A stretch of DNA of 64,000 nt from Fragilariopsis cylindrus CCMP1102 (GCA_900095095.1 FMBT01000340.1:62001-126000), one strand, 5' to 3'. Shown: positions 34,110 through 46,700, numbered from the stretch's first letter. Notes: generated by a model from the sequence alone, not told the origin. Numbers and translations: made by a program.

Positions 34110-35541
34110 ATGACGACACCATATTCGACACCATATTACAATAGTAGTGCTAATGGAATGACTGTAGTTCAAGGGACGGTCGTGTCATCCTCAAGTAATA
34201 ATAATGCAACGATGAATATGAATCATCCGAACAACAATGCGTATATTAATAATGCCATATCACAGAAACAACAACAAGCAGTATATGGCAACAACAATTA
34301 CTATGCTGCAAATAACGCCGTATCGCCAATGAATATCGAGAATAATGCACCACAACGTGGAGAAAAACAACCAACTGCATGTCGGGATTCGTTTTGGGCA
34401 ATCTTATTTTACATTCATTTAATTGCAATTGCAGTTACAACAATTAAATATGCACCAATAATGGCATCTGATGTTGCATCCGAATACGCAAACAACAGAA
34501 TGCGACGATTATTATTATTAACGTCATCGTCATCGTCATCATCATCATTAATAATGACATCCACAACAAGATCATTACAAGTACTACTACAAGTCAACAG
34601 CAATCATCGATACTTAGAAGGAGAGGAAGAATTTAATGAATTCACGGATTTGAATATGAGTACAATATATACTATATTAGCAATAAGTGGTGCAGCAGGA
34701 CTTGGTATATCAACTATTGCAATGAGTTTAATGATGATTATACCAACCGCAATGATAAAAGTTGCTCTACTATTTAATTTACTTGTAACACTGGGTATGG
34801 TCGTATGTTCTATTTTAGTTCAGGCATGGCCGATGGTATTTATGGCATCGATTGGTTTTTTATTTACATTATACTATACATATGTGATATGGAAACGTAT
34901 ACCATTCGCGGCATCGACATTGGTGACAGCGATCACTGCTATTAAATGTAATATGGGATTATCGTTCTTTGCATATAATAATCTGGTATTAACATTCCTT
35001 TGGAGTATGTGGTGGTCATTAGCATTCGTTGCAACTGCATACGTAGTAAGTGATTGTAATATAGGTGAAGATGCCTATTGTGAAAATGAATTGAATGGTG
35101 GAGTACTATTTTTATTTCTAGTCAGTTTTTTTTGGGTCTGTCAAGTGATTAAAAATATTGTCCATTGTACAGTGGCTGGTACAGTCGGCACATGGTGGTT
35201 TATACCAAATGACGCCAAATCATGCTGTTCGTCGGCTGTGATTAATTCCTATTATAGTAGTATAACAACATCATTTGGTTCGATATGTTTTGGTTCATTA
35301 ATTGTTGCAATTATACAAGCCACAAGAGAAATTGTGAATTCAATGAGAACACAAGAAAATAGTTTACTCTTATGTTTAATTGATTGTGTACTAGGCCTTT
35401 TAGAATATTTAGCAAAACAATTTAATAAGGTACGAAAACTTTAAAATAAAGTCGTTAAAAGTCTTAAGGTGGGACGGCGGTCATCGATTCATTCGTTCGA
35501 TTGAACTTTATCAGTTTGTAAAACCATCTCTCTCTCTCTCC

Positions 35542-35582
<41 letters not shown>

Positions 35583-36253
35583 GTTGTTGCCTTTTCCTCC
35601 TGCTACCGCAATCACCGCACGTACAAAATCGGGGTATTTCTTCCTACTTTTCTATTGTTGCTTCTCTTTTTTACAAAGTGGGCATACATTTATGTCGGCC
35701 TTTATGGATACGGCTTTGTTGAGGCATCAGTGAACGTCCTTTCGGTAAGTTATGAGACTAATATCCTACACCTGTACAGGATACATACGTATATTGCTCA
35801 GCGCTTGACCGCAAGAGATCGAGATCGAATCGATCGAAATCTGACGCTATCATACCCTCTCGTATAGCTTACTTACAACAATTTCCGTACATTCGTTTCT
35901 TTTAATAGCTATTCCAAGCTCGTGGTTGGACATCAATTATTGCTGATATGCTTGTTGATACCGTATTATTAATGGTTAGTATTTGTGTTGGTGTCATTAC
36001 TGGTATAATTGGTGCAATTGTTGGTACTGTTATGCAACAGGGTGGTGCCGTGATTGGTGTTGCGTTCCTTGTGGGGATGATTATTGGTTTTGTACTATGT
36101 AGTACATTATTTAGTTTAATATCATCGGCTGTTAATACTGTTATTGTTTGTTTCGCAGAAGCACCAGCAGAATTCCATTCGAATCATCCACAATTATCAC
36201 AACAAATGCTACTAGCATGGAGGGATGCATATCCAACAGAATTTGGATATTAA
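34110..36253 (+). CDS. Choline transporter-like protein (CTL/SLC44 family)
   Basis: Multi-pass membrane protein of the CTL/SLC44 family. Exons are 34110-35429, 35679-35744 and 35909-36253, with phase-0 GT-AG introns of 249 and 164 bp, giving 576 residues. The N-terminal 90 residues are Asn/Gln-rich and cytosolic. About ten hydrophobic helices follow, with the first (FWAILFYIHLIAIAVTTIK) near residue 95. A poly-Ser loop follows it. The diagnostic C-terminal half is clear: VAGTVGTWWF, SCCSSAVINSYYSSITTSFGSICFGSL, then across the splice sites FNK|WAYIYVGLYGYGFVEASVNVLS|LFQARGWTSIIADML. The last strings are long-conserved CTL signatures. The family transports choline or ethanolamine across plasma or organelle membranes. 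Substrate here is inferred from family only. Confidence 0.9.
35527..35580. repeat. (CT)n(CA)n microsatellite in a CTL intron
   Basis: A CT run is followed by a perfect CA run of about 14 units inside intron 1. Confidence 0.95.
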
Positions 36254-36645
36254 AATAATCAAAAAGTTTCTGTGCCGAAGGCAGTGTGCGAGCGTCTCAC
36301 GCCTATTGGTGATCTAGACCGATTGTTTCACCAGCATTTTGTTTCTTCCACCACGAGCGCTACTTAGAATATTTTGTACAGATAATCCAAACTTAAAGCT
36401 CTCTATGATAAATGCTTCCAATTGATATTTCAGGATTTTTCCTAGATTGAAAATATTTTATGTTTTATTCCACTGTTACTACCTAAAGGGCGGTTTTGGC
36501 GCCCCGATATATGTATATTAGCTAGTAATTTTTTACGTTAAAAATAGGTCATACCCGTAACAAGAAAATATAGGCGTGCCTAAAAATCGGCACACTTTGC
36601 GATAGTAATTAATTATTAGTATAGAATTGTCGTTCCGATTGTAAG
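36254..36645. other. Convergent intergenic region
   Basis: Between the ends of the CTL gene and the potassium channel gene. Nothing recognised beyond ordinary 3'-end sequence. Confidence 0.5.
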
Positions 36646-39600
36646 CTACAGATGAAGTGATGGCGAACTACTTCTCTTGTATGTTTTCTTGTTACTTTGC
36701 AATTTAGATTCAATATCATCAGTACTGGTACTCTCCTTGAGAAACGAATGTGCGACATTAGGGGTGGACGAAACTTCTGTACAACAACTCCTACCATCTC
36801 TGTACGTTTCGATTTTCTCTCTCTCACGGGTCGTATTTGCAAGGACTTCATGAAGCATATTTTCTTCTTCGCAAATCTTGCTGTATGATAAATTTTCGTA
36901 CTTTTCTCCACGTTTTTTGTAATATCCCAATTCTAATTTGGTTTGATACAAGAGATGCGCTAATATGTATTTTTTCACACGGATCCTACTAACTCGTTGG
37001 GTCACAATATCTATGTCATCATCGTCCATTAACTCTACCAACTTTTCAAGTTTGCTGATACCTTTTTCATTCTCTTTCTTGTATTGTACCTCCTTCCGTC
37101 CGACCAAATTTTCATTCATCAATCGTTCTCTTAATGCATCACCGGAATCTGGTAAAAACCCGTTCATGAAATCGGCAACTTGCCCGAGGAATGTAGACAA
37201 GAATGTGAATCCGACAAGGAAAAGGGCAGTCCATGTAGCTAAATCATAAATAAACATGTATTCTGGATGCGGATAGAAGTCGCCGAGTCCTACGTAAAGT
37301 AAAATTATTGGTAAAGATTTACGTTAGACAAATAAGATAAAAAGTCCTTACATTGTACAGGATAGGAAATACACCCATGATGATATCTAAAGAAAGATAA
37401 GACAAACCAAAGCACGCACACAAGCACACACAAAGACTTGGTACATAGCAACATACATACCTACTGTTAAAAGTGATATATATGCAAACCAAAATGCATC
37501 ACCTAATGAAAGAGACTTTGGAGACGTCTCGTCCCAAAAATTGAATATTTCAAACTCATTGGGTTCAAACGAATAATTGAACCAACCTGCAGCAAATGAA
37601 CCAACAACAAATATCCAACAAGCCGCAATGAAACCCCAAACAATAACACCCATGATTTCCCCCGTCCATGATCTACGTCTGCATCGTCGGAATACATCAT
37701 CAATGACAATCCCTAGTACCTTACCGGCCACAAAAAGAATCATTGCCCAACAAATGATTGACACCCAACCAAGCATCCCTACCAATAATCTAGCTTTAGT
37801 AGACATTGGTGCTTGATTACCATAACCTATTACAATTATAAAAAATATGGAAAATAGAGCCAAATAGAAAGAGAGAGAGATGAGAAATAGGAGAAGACCA
37901 AACGTGACGATGAGGTTTTCTCTTGTTTTCGTTCTTTTTTTTTCTTAGATGGTATTACAGAGGAAGATGGAAAATTAGAAGAAGAAAAAAGAAAAACGAA
38001 AACGTGACGATGAAAGGTTTGGGGGTTGCACTCTTCCTATTTTCGTTCGTTCTTTTTATTCTTTTACTTACCCATGAATACGAACCAGAACCATGCACTC
38101 CACCTACATTAATACCACACATATCAGCTCCTGTTGCATCAACAACTGACTTTTCATGTGCCTCTTTTTGACATGATACATCTGATGTACAATTTGAATC
38201 ATTTAAATATTGTTGGTATAATTGTTGTTGATCCAAAAACCACATTTCATCGTAGAAATCAATTTGATTCCCCGCTGCTTCTAAGTGTATTGAATTTGCA
38301 TACAATGGATTTACCGTACCCAACTCAGTGGTATTCCAACATCTCATCCAATTAAAACTCATCGTATCGGTCAATGCTGTATCTCTTCTAGCGGAGGTTA
38401 TTTCCACAAAATTTTGTATCAGGTCGGCTCCAGCATTTTCACATACTCCAAGATATTCTCTAATTTCGGAGACTGCTATTGCTGGATCATCATTGTCATA
38501 TCCAACTTCCACAGGTGGAAATCTATCACCAACCCATAACGTTAAATTTGCAATATTATTCTTATTATACGTAAACGTTGCATCGAGCATATCTTGTTGT
38601 GTTTCTCCTCCCATTAGTCCATCCATCGTGTAGTTTGTATCTCCTGTCTGATCTAATTTCTTATATAAATAATAATCAAAACATATGGTTGGTAATCCGA
38701 ATAAAAAATTCAATGTCTCATCGTATGGATATTTCGATAATTCATACTTTCCACGCATAATTGCATTATTTGCTTCAATTTCACCATCAATCTCAAATCG
38801 TGCCAGTACTATACCCAGCAATATCGTAATCAATACCATGATCCATAATGGAAGTAAGACACGAAATAATATACCATGTAATCTTGGAAAATTATGCAAC
38901 CAAAATTTCTTGATACTTTGATATCGTACCGTTATTCCCATGGAGGTGGTATTATTTATATCATATTTATCAGACGTATCATTATTATTATTATTATTGG
39001 CGTCATTATTATCAAAACTCATATCATATTTATTAGTACCAGCTTGATAATTAATTTTACGTTGTAATTTCTCATAATCTTTGACAATTGAATCTAAATC
39101 AAAATCGGAAAATATCGTATCCGCGGAATGTGGTGAGACCCACCAATTTGGATCCGAATTAGTAGGAACACCACCACCTGCACCTGCACCTGCACTTCCT
39201 TCTACTTTTCTTCTTCTTCTACCTTCTTCTACTGCTGCTGTGAAAAGAACGGCACTATCGTCGTCATCCTCATCGACGTCGTCGTCGTCATAATCGTCTC
39301 CTCCTCCTCCATCGTGATTATATTCATCTTCTTCTGGTATAGTTGTGACGGTAGTACCACTACGGGAAGATGTTTTCGTCGCCGCTGCTGCCATCCTTTT
39401 TCTTCTACCAGCACCACCATCAGCACTACCACCCTTTTCTGTTGATGTTGTTGTTGCTGTCGTCGATGACGTTTCGTATTCTTCTCCTCCTCCTCCTTGA
39501 TTATTATCATCAGCATTATTATTATTATTGTTGTTGTTGGTGTTACTTTTTCCTTTATTTCTTAAAAACAACGACCGAAGACGATTGCCATTGCCTTTAC

Positions 39601-39937
39601 TATTAGTGCCTTCACTATTATTTGTTTCATTTTTGTCGTTTTCGTATCCATTACTATTACTGACGTTAGTACGGTTTTTATCTTCTGCTGCTTTTTCATT
39701 TTCTTTTAATCGTCGTCGTTGTCGTTGTCGTTTTGCAGTGGCATGTTCTTCATTTTCTTTGACAATTTCATCTAAATTAAAATCTTTAAATATATTATTA
39801 TTCACATATTCGGACGAGGCATTAATTTCGGAGACTTCCTCTGCTTCCAGTTGTTGTTCATTACTACCGACCACATTATCTAATTGATAATCTGCAAAGA
39901 TACCTTTCTTCGTCGTCATTTCTTTTTTGATCACCAT
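36646..39937 (-). CDS. Two-pore-domain potassium channel
   Basis: Exon 1 (38072-39937, 622 codons) encodes a long low-complexity cytosolic N-terminus. It holds three copies of an IFxDFxLDxIV motif (about residues 13, 49 and 273). A first membrane helix follows (VLLPLWIMVLITILLGIVLARF) and then a large extracellular loop with many Cys and N-glycosylation sites. The loop ends at GSGSYSW. Exon 2 (37461 to about 37826) starts at the first selectivity filter GYGNQAP, carries two helices, and reaches pore 2 (DAFWFAYISLLTVG). Exon 3 (36646-37289) completes the second filter, TVG|LGDFYPHPEY, then the last helix and a cytosolic coiled tail. The exon 1-2 junction is not phase-compatible as seen. The pore-1 helix needs a small extra exon, or exon 2 must extend upstream (FSIFFIIVIGYG). 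Family call is firm; the boundary is not. Confidence 0.82.
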
Positions 39938-41240
39938 AGTATTGCTATCGAATTTTGTGAATGTGTGTGTTAATTAGTCTTGTTTTGTTTTGATTTTTGT
40001 TTATGATTCTTAATTATACAATTTTGGGTGGGAATGTGAAAAGACGACGTCGAATTTCAGTTGAATAAAATTGAACAAGAAAGTAAGATCTTGGTTCCAA
40101 TGCGTAGATTGATTCGAACAATACGATGGATTTATGAGAATACGAATTTGGGATAGATAGATAGGATCGACCCTCGCTGCAACTGCAACTGCCTCTCTGC
40201 TTGTTATTGTAGTTTCTCTATTTTCCGATTGATTTTTTTCATTTTTTTCTATTCATTCGTTCGCTTGCTTCATTTTTTCCTATTCATTCGTTCGCTCTGT
40301 TTGAAATTTATTTATGTGACTAGTTTCAACGTGCGTTTCCGCTGTGCGCGACTTCAACCTCAGTCGTAACTGCACTTGCACAATATTATTATCAAGTTAG
40401 CACATAATAATATATTCAGTCACGACTAACAAAGTATAATGATACAGCGGCCAAGGCGAAGAGGAATTCTCGAAAGCGGGGGATGTGATAAAACTGTAAA
40501 GATAGCACGAATTCTATATTTTTCAGATGGACATCATCTACAGTATCCATTCGATTTTTCAAAAGATCTTTTCTTTTCTTCTTTTTACGGCATGCATAAC
40601 CCGATTTGAAATTTTTCATCTGGCCTTCAAGATTACTTTGAAAACTATTAAAACATACACCACCATGATGATGTATGGTAATGTACAATGCAGATTATAT
40701 TCTTTCTCTTGCATAGACGACACGAGAAACCGTGTTTCAAGCTGATTAGATGGAAGGGGGGGGGAGGGTATCTTATGTGAGTTTAGTTATAAAGATAATA
40801 TATGGGTTACCCTTTGTTGTTTCAAAAAAAGCAATGCATCAGTTTTCTAAAAGCCTCAAGGAAATTCCTTAATGAGGAATAACACAATTATCCTAAAAAC
40901 TGATTGTTGGTCTAGAATAAGCAAAACTCATTTGAGAGTTTTGGGTATAGTATGGATGCACAACATTGAGAACTATTTTACAGTTACAAATCAACTTCTC
41001 TCAAAGCTGAAGTGTGTTGGTTTGAGCCTCATAGCAAAAAGGCACAGAACACAAAATATGCATAATGTATGTAACCAAAAAAGCATGCCTCTAAAAGTCA
41101 CATATGATGAGTGCAACATTGTCTGCTGTACAATCATAATGAGCAGGGTGTAAGAAACTATATACAACTGATATCAGTAGAGTATAGTACACACATATAC
41201 TTCAGGAAGGGCGCCCCAATAAGCATCCTCACCTATATTA

Positions 41241-41580
41241 TACACAGCATTCCTGTTTGAAAAATTGTGACAATATTTGGGGTAATTCACATACTAATGA
41301 CCATCAATAATTCACAAAAGACAATGCTGCAGCAAAACAGGAGGAATGGAAACTAATATATGAAGATAAGCCGAGGACTTCATTATGTGGTCATATTTTG
41401 CCAAAAATGTATACATAGCATTCTTGCTTGGAAAATTGTGACAATATTTGGGGTAATTCACATACAAATGGCCATCAATAATTTACAAAAGACAATGCTG
41501 CAGCAAAACAGGAGGAATGGAATCTAATATATATGAAGATAAGCCGAGGACTTCGTCCTTTGATCATATTTTGCCAAAAC
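41241..41580. repeat. 171-bp unit duplicated in tandem
   Basis: TACACAGCATTC at 41241 and TACATAGCATTC at 41412 start two copies that share GACAATATTTGGGGTAATTC, GACAATGCTGCAGCAAAACA and GATAAGCCGAGGACTTC in the same order. About a dozen differences separate them. It could be a piece of an old element. Confidence 0.85.
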
Positions 41581-41824
41581 TATTGTTGTTGTTGTTGTTG
41601 TTGTTGTTGTCAATGGTGATGTGTTGTTTCCAGTCAATGTTTATATACTAATCTAACATATATAACTTAGTGGTATTGATGAATGGAATGATAGACTGCA
41701 CAAACAGGAGCATCCGGTAATGAAATTTCATTATTTGGTTGTTTAAAATATTAATTTTGCTCGCGCGCGATAACTTTAGCATTTTCTCCCTCTTTACGAA
41801 TTTCCCCTCCCCCGAAATTTTCGT

Positions 41825-41886
41825 TCGTGCGAATGTTTTTCGCACGATCAATCATTCGTGCGAAATTGTTTCGCACGATCAATCAT
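41825..41886. repeat. Two tandem 31-bp hairpin units
   Basis: Each unit reads TCGTGCGAA - spacer - TTTCGCACGATCAATCAT. The arms TCGTGCGAAA/TTTCGCACGA pair with a loop of about 3-5 bases. The two copies are adjacent and differ in the loop. They lie about 260 bp upstream of the carboxylesterase start. Confidence 0.85.
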
Positions 41887-42142
41887 ATTTTAATTAGTAC
41901 TCTAACTTACATAGATAACGGACTATCAAAATGTGAGAAAGAGGTGTGTAGTCTCATTATTAGCTCATCATTTTACGCTACCAAAATAGATTCGATCAAT
42001 ATTTTTATTTTGTTTGCGAAATCATTATTTTACTTATTACGTGGAGAAATAAATACAGTCTCGACAGTAATAATGTGTAATATGACACAAAATTTAATTT
42101 TATCAATTAAATTTTAATTGAAAAGAAAAGAATATATAAAGC

Positions 42143-44265
42143 ATGCAGATGAAAAACGTTAATAACTTTCTACTCTTGTCGTCTACAGCGGTGTCGTCGT
42201 CGTCGTTCTTTACGATCGCTTCTGCTACCAGTCGAAACAGCAACAGCAACACGAACTTACTCCGTCAAGCAATCAAAAATTCCTCTCGTGACCAGTACAG
42301 TCATCGTTGGTTAGAAGAAGATGATATTGATGGAATGAATTGCGATTCAATCCGTAAGTAGTTATAAAGTTTCACGACATTCTTCGTTTTCCACTAGCTC
42401 CAGTAAAGAAAACAATCCGCCTGACAGTCTTCTTTTTAATTTTTATATCTTTAATGTTTATTCTATTTCTTTATTACATATGTAACAAAGTTGAATCGTA
42501 TGATAATGGTGAAAACAAAACATGTGTTGATGTAAACGATTCTGATGGAACTACCTCGTTCTTCATTGGAAATGCTTATGCAAATGATGATGGCAACGAA
42601 GTTGAATCCTTTCTCGGTATCCAGTATGCAACACAAGAGCGATTCTCTCCAAGTGAAATGGCTGTTCCTACTAGTGGTGCAGTAAATGCAACAGAATTTG
42701 GAGATGCATGTCCATCCCCTAGTACGGTTAACTATTCAGTGGGTGAAGATTGCCTGAACTTGAACATTTGGAGGCCAAGCGGAGCAAATGAAGATAATCC
42801 ATTACCAGTTATCGTTTGGATTCACGGAGGAGGTTTTATTTTAGATTCTGCTGTTAATCCATTTTATGATGGTTCAAAAACTTCTGGGAATGAAGACATC
42901 ATGTTTGTCTCAATTGATTATCGCTTGGGTATTTTTGGTTATCTACCACAAGATATAAATGGTACTGGAGGAATGAATGGCATTCTTGACCAAGTAGAAG
43001 CACTCAAATGGGTCCAACAATATATCTCATATTTTGGTGGTGATCCAAATCAAGTTACTATATTTGGCCAATCAGCAGGTGCTCATTCTGTTGGTATCTT
43101 GAATGTCTTACCAAAAGCAAATGGTCTTTTTCAAAGATCAATAATGGACAGTGGGATCGCTTATCCACTTATAAGTCCAGAAAATGGTATGAAGATTGTA
43201 GAAAGTGTACTCGATGATATTGATTGTCCCTCAAATCCATGTGCAATTTCATTCTTGGAAAGTCTCAACACAACACAGCTAGTAAATTTCACATCATTAT
43301 TTCTCCCTACACTTGATACTGCTGTTGTGTCTGCTGATATACCTGCGCTTTATGAAGAAGGAAATATCAATCCAAAGGATATGATTATTGGTGCAAACAC
43401 GTATGACGATGCTAATCTTGATTCAGTATTTGGGGAAGATTACGTTGAGCTCGCAAATAAGGGTCTGAATACATCATACCAGTGGGAACAAGCAAATCTG
43501 TCTACAGAAGAAGAAATAGAAGCGGCTCTTGATGCATATTCAGTTGATAAATACAGTGGATCAATTGTTGCAGCATACGCCCAATCAAGTGGTGATAGCT
43601 ACTTTTTATGCCGGAGCCGTTATCTTGCAGAAACAGCAGCATCTAATGTCGATGGTTCAGTCTACAATTATATATTTGGTTACACAAATATTTACGATGC
43701 AGCATTCCAGATGAAAACACTCGCTTTGGCAAATATCACTGATCCTAATTTTTCCTCCCACACCAGTGAACTTCCTTATGTTTTTGGAAAGGGCCCTTTT
43801 GACGACTCGCCACAATTTTCTGCCAAGGACAAAAGCCTCAGCAAAGAAATGATGTCACGTTGGTCAAATTTTGCTAAAACTGGTAGACCATTTGCTTCTC
43901 CTGGTTCTTCCTCTGAAGCTGAGTGGATTCCAGTGTCAACTACCTGGACCGATGGCGAAGCTGTCGATCCCGCTTATATGAATTTTACTGGCGATGGCGG
44001 CACAATGGTTGAATCCAACATTAACAAAACAGATCAGTGTGCGGCTATTTATCATCCTGGTAATTTGGACATATATTATTATAATGAGAATGACAACAAC
44101 AATGGTGGTGATGGTACTGACGGAAATGTTACTGTCAGCAAAGATGCTGAAGAAAAAGCGACTCCTGTATTAAGCAACATTAGTAGCGGTGATATTGTAG
44201 TAGACTTCAAGATTTTCAATGGATTGCTAATCATTGTTGCTTTCATTGGGAGTGTCTTTATTTAA
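42143..44265 (+). CDS. Type-B carboxylesterase, secreted, probably GPI-anchored
   Basis: Alpha/beta-hydrolase of the carboxylesterase type B (cholinesterase-like) family. Exon 1 is 42143-42353, intron 42354-42490 (137 bp), exon 2 42491-44265, giving 661 residues. A signal peptide (about residues 1-28) is followed by the mature enzyme. Motifs: FLGIQYA, EDCLNLNIWRP, oxyanion-hole VIVWIHGGGF, FVSIDYRLGIFGY, GQSAG with nucleophile about S265, and SHTSELPYVFG containing the likely catalytic histidine. At the usual acid position (family GxxxDEG-like) the sequence reads GANTYDDAN, so the triad acid may be Asp. The C-terminus is a polar spacer plus about 15 hydrophobic residues with nothing after, typical of a GPI signal. 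It may hydrolyse extracellular esters. Confidence 0.88.
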
Positions 44266-44961
44266 AGTAATAAAAGAAAACATTTTCCTCAAATACGTAG
44301 TAAAATTTTGAGTAAAGACAGTATCAAACAGTTCATGAAACATACATACAGTAAAAAAGATAGCAAGAGATAACAGTCTTCTAGTCTCGGTCCTAAGTTA
44401 GATGTTGCTAATACATTTACATATTTAAAAAAAAATTAAACAGAGTTTTCGGGTATTGAGTTATGTGTACTCGTGGATCTACGTCTTCCTCTCTAATAAT
44501 CATTGATTCTGTTTTCATGGTGTCTGTTGTCTAACACTTGTACAAACTACTACTCTTCTACACTTTCTAGCCTCTGCCTGTCGTCTTTATTGTCTTACAT
44601 TCAGATCACTCGTCTTACGCCATTTCTGTTCCCAATAACTTTAAAGTCCTTAGATTTGATCCTACTGATAATGAGGAAGTCGATGTAGTAGAAACGTCAC
44701 ACGCTTCCTAAAAAGAATTGATTCTGGGACTATCAAACAACCACTAGAATATTTAAATTAGGAAATTTAGATAACATCTTGGATAACATATTCCCCAAAT
44801 CTTTATGTGTAATACATGAACCACCAAATGATAAATGCTGTAAAGAACAACGGAATTGAAATTTGAATTATAATGATACCGGTACATTGTTATCGTTATT
44901 ATTGCCGGTGTTGTTGTCATTCATCGATGATATCTAGTTTCGGACGTTAAAAATGACAGTG

Positions 44962-45003
<42 letters not shown>

Positions 45004-45118
45004 GTAATAGTAATAATAATAGTAATAGTAATAGATGATGTTGGAAAAAATTTAAAGATACACTTCTACGTGGTGTGATAATGGACAATCTCATTCCTAC
45101 TTCCTTTTATCGTTTTCT
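44266..45118. other. Convergent intergenic region with (AAT)n
   Basis: A long (AAT)n/(AGT)n trinucleotide run at about 44961-45033. No gene supported. Confidence 0.6.
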
Positions 45119-46120
45119 TCATTTTCCTTCCTCTTGCTTGTTAATATGATGGTGGTAAGCTGAAAGTGCAAGATAAATTGAACTACATATCAACCAGCAT
45201 GAATCAGATACCAGCGTAGATATTGCCTCCTTTTTCCAAGTATGATAATTGTCTTCGGTTATAAAGTACGTATATGCTAAGATTAAATCCATGAAGGATC
45301 CAACAAATAATAGCACGTACGCAATAATTAATAGCCATTTGATTATGATAGATCTGTCTTTGCTTGTTGTATGATCATTGTTTGTGGAAAATCTACCGTA
45401 AATGATTCCAACAGCATACATAAAATACAAGGTTATACTAATTGTATTGAATACATCAGAAATTTCGTCCCCATGTACAACGAAAATGCTTGAAAGGATG
45501 CCAAACAAACCAGCACATATCATGGAATAACAGGCAAATTTTATGAATCTAAAACTGCCTTTTCCTGTATTATTTCCAATATTGAGTGGTAAACCTGCCG
45601 TAGCTGATTCCGCATATGTATGACCAATCACACCATTATCATAGTCTTCCTTTAGTTTCTTTTCTTCCATTCGGACAGAATACAAATCTAATACTCCCAT
45701 CACAACATAGAACAATGCTCCAAGACCTGACACGATCGAGTACACATTGATCCAGTCGTCTGTTGAGGATTCGAAATAATCATCTAAATAATATTCAGTA
45801 TTTGATAGCAAATCGTCTGTAAAGTCGTCATCATCGTCAATGTTGGTTATGTTCGTTCCTAATGTATAGTCGTCATCAATTAGGTACTTATTACCATCGT
45901 CGTTGTAGGTTGAATTACTATTTTCTACAGCATAATCATCGCAATCTTGTACTGCAGGATCGTATAAGTCACTGTATGGAAGTAAGTCTGACACGACATA
46001 TAAAAATGCTGCAAGAAAGAAAGAGATATGAGAGAAAATCCGTATTTTCATGAACCGACCATTATGATCAGTGATTTTGTCCACGTCCGCTGTAGTACTT
46101 AAAATTGTAGCTGCTGTCAT
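45119..46120 (-). CDS. Multi-pass membrane protein of unknown function
   Basis: A single-exon frame of 333 residues. Six hydrophobic helices are visible: IFSHISFFLAAFLYVVSDL (about 28-46), VYSIVSGLGALFYVVMGVLD (about 124-143), FIKFACYSMICAGLFGILSS (about 190-210), ISITLYFMYAVGIIYG (about 224-240), IIIKWLLIIAYVLLFVGSFMD (about 254-275) and STLVSDSCWLICSSIYLALS (about 297-317). The loop after helix 1 is very acidic and Asn-rich, with several glycosylation-type sites. No domain family is recognised. The gene is divergent from the small plastid protein at 46701. Confidence 0.7.
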   Translation of the reverse strand: MTAATILSTTADVDKITDHNGRFMKIRIFSHISFFLAAFLYVVSDLLPYSDLYDPAVQDCDDYAVENSNSTYNDDGNKYLIDDDYTLGTNITNIDDDDDFTDDLLSNTEYYLDDYFESSTDDWINVYSIVSGLGALFYVVMGVLDLYSVRMEEKKLKEDYDNGVIGHTYAESATAGLPLNIGNNTGKGSFRFIKFACYSMICAGLFGILSSIFVVHGDEISDVFNTISITLYFMYAVGIIYGRFSTNNDHTTSKDRSIIIKWLLIIAYVLLFVGSFMDLILAYTYFITEDNYHTWKKEAISTLVSDSCWLICSSIYLALSAYHHHINKQEEGK

Positions 46121-46700
46121 TTTGCTGTGTTCTTTCGTTACAAGTGTATAGATGAGGTTTCAAGTTGTTTGTTTTTGATTTTGTGTCTTTATGATGATAG
46201 TCTTGTTTTGAGGAAATCGAATGGATAAATTTCGTTTTTTTTTTCCCTATTTGTTATATTTTTGAAATTGTGAGAGAGAGAGAGTGAAGAAGGTTCTTCG
46301 ATTTCGTTCTTCAACGAATCCGTCTGTTCCTTGAGATTCTTTATGGTTTTATCGCAGAAATGAATGCGCTATGAAAAGAAGAGCTCAAATAAATAATGCG
46401 CCATGCATGATTGATTCGAAAAATTAAAAATTGCATTTTGGAGCGCATAAATGCGCGAAAAAAAATGAATTCATGCATACGCACCGGCGGAAGAAGATCC
46501 GGAAACTTCTTTGGGCCTGTAAGTTGCTGTATCTTGTGTATTTAATGTAGTAGCAGTGTATCAAGAATGAAACAAAAAACGAACGAGAACAAAAATGAAC
46601 AAATAAAGAGTAAACGACATGCAATAAAAACAACAATCAACGACAATCCAACAACAGCAATAACATCAACGCCTACATCAACATCAACAGCACAGGAACC
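46121..46700. other. Divergent intergenic region
   Basis: Promoter space for the flanking genes. A GA run at about 46272-46285 and CAACA/ATCAACA repeats just before the 46701 ATG. Nothing coding supported. Confidence 0.5.

Larger units (their letters stand above)
39938..42142. other. Intergenic region of 2.2 kb with tandem duplication and hairpins
   Basis: The largest gene-free stretch in the centre. It contains the potassium channel promoter side, a C/G-rich spot at 40757-40768, a 171-bp tandem duplication (41241-41580), a (TTG)n run (41582-41611), and two tandem hairpins (41825-41886) upstream of the carboxylesterase gene. No protein-coding frame is supported. Confidence 0.6.

Noticed and set aside
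39081-39887. Serine- and leucine-rich plus-strand ORFs
   Set aside because: Antisense shadows of the acidic, Asn-rich N-terminus of the potassium channel.
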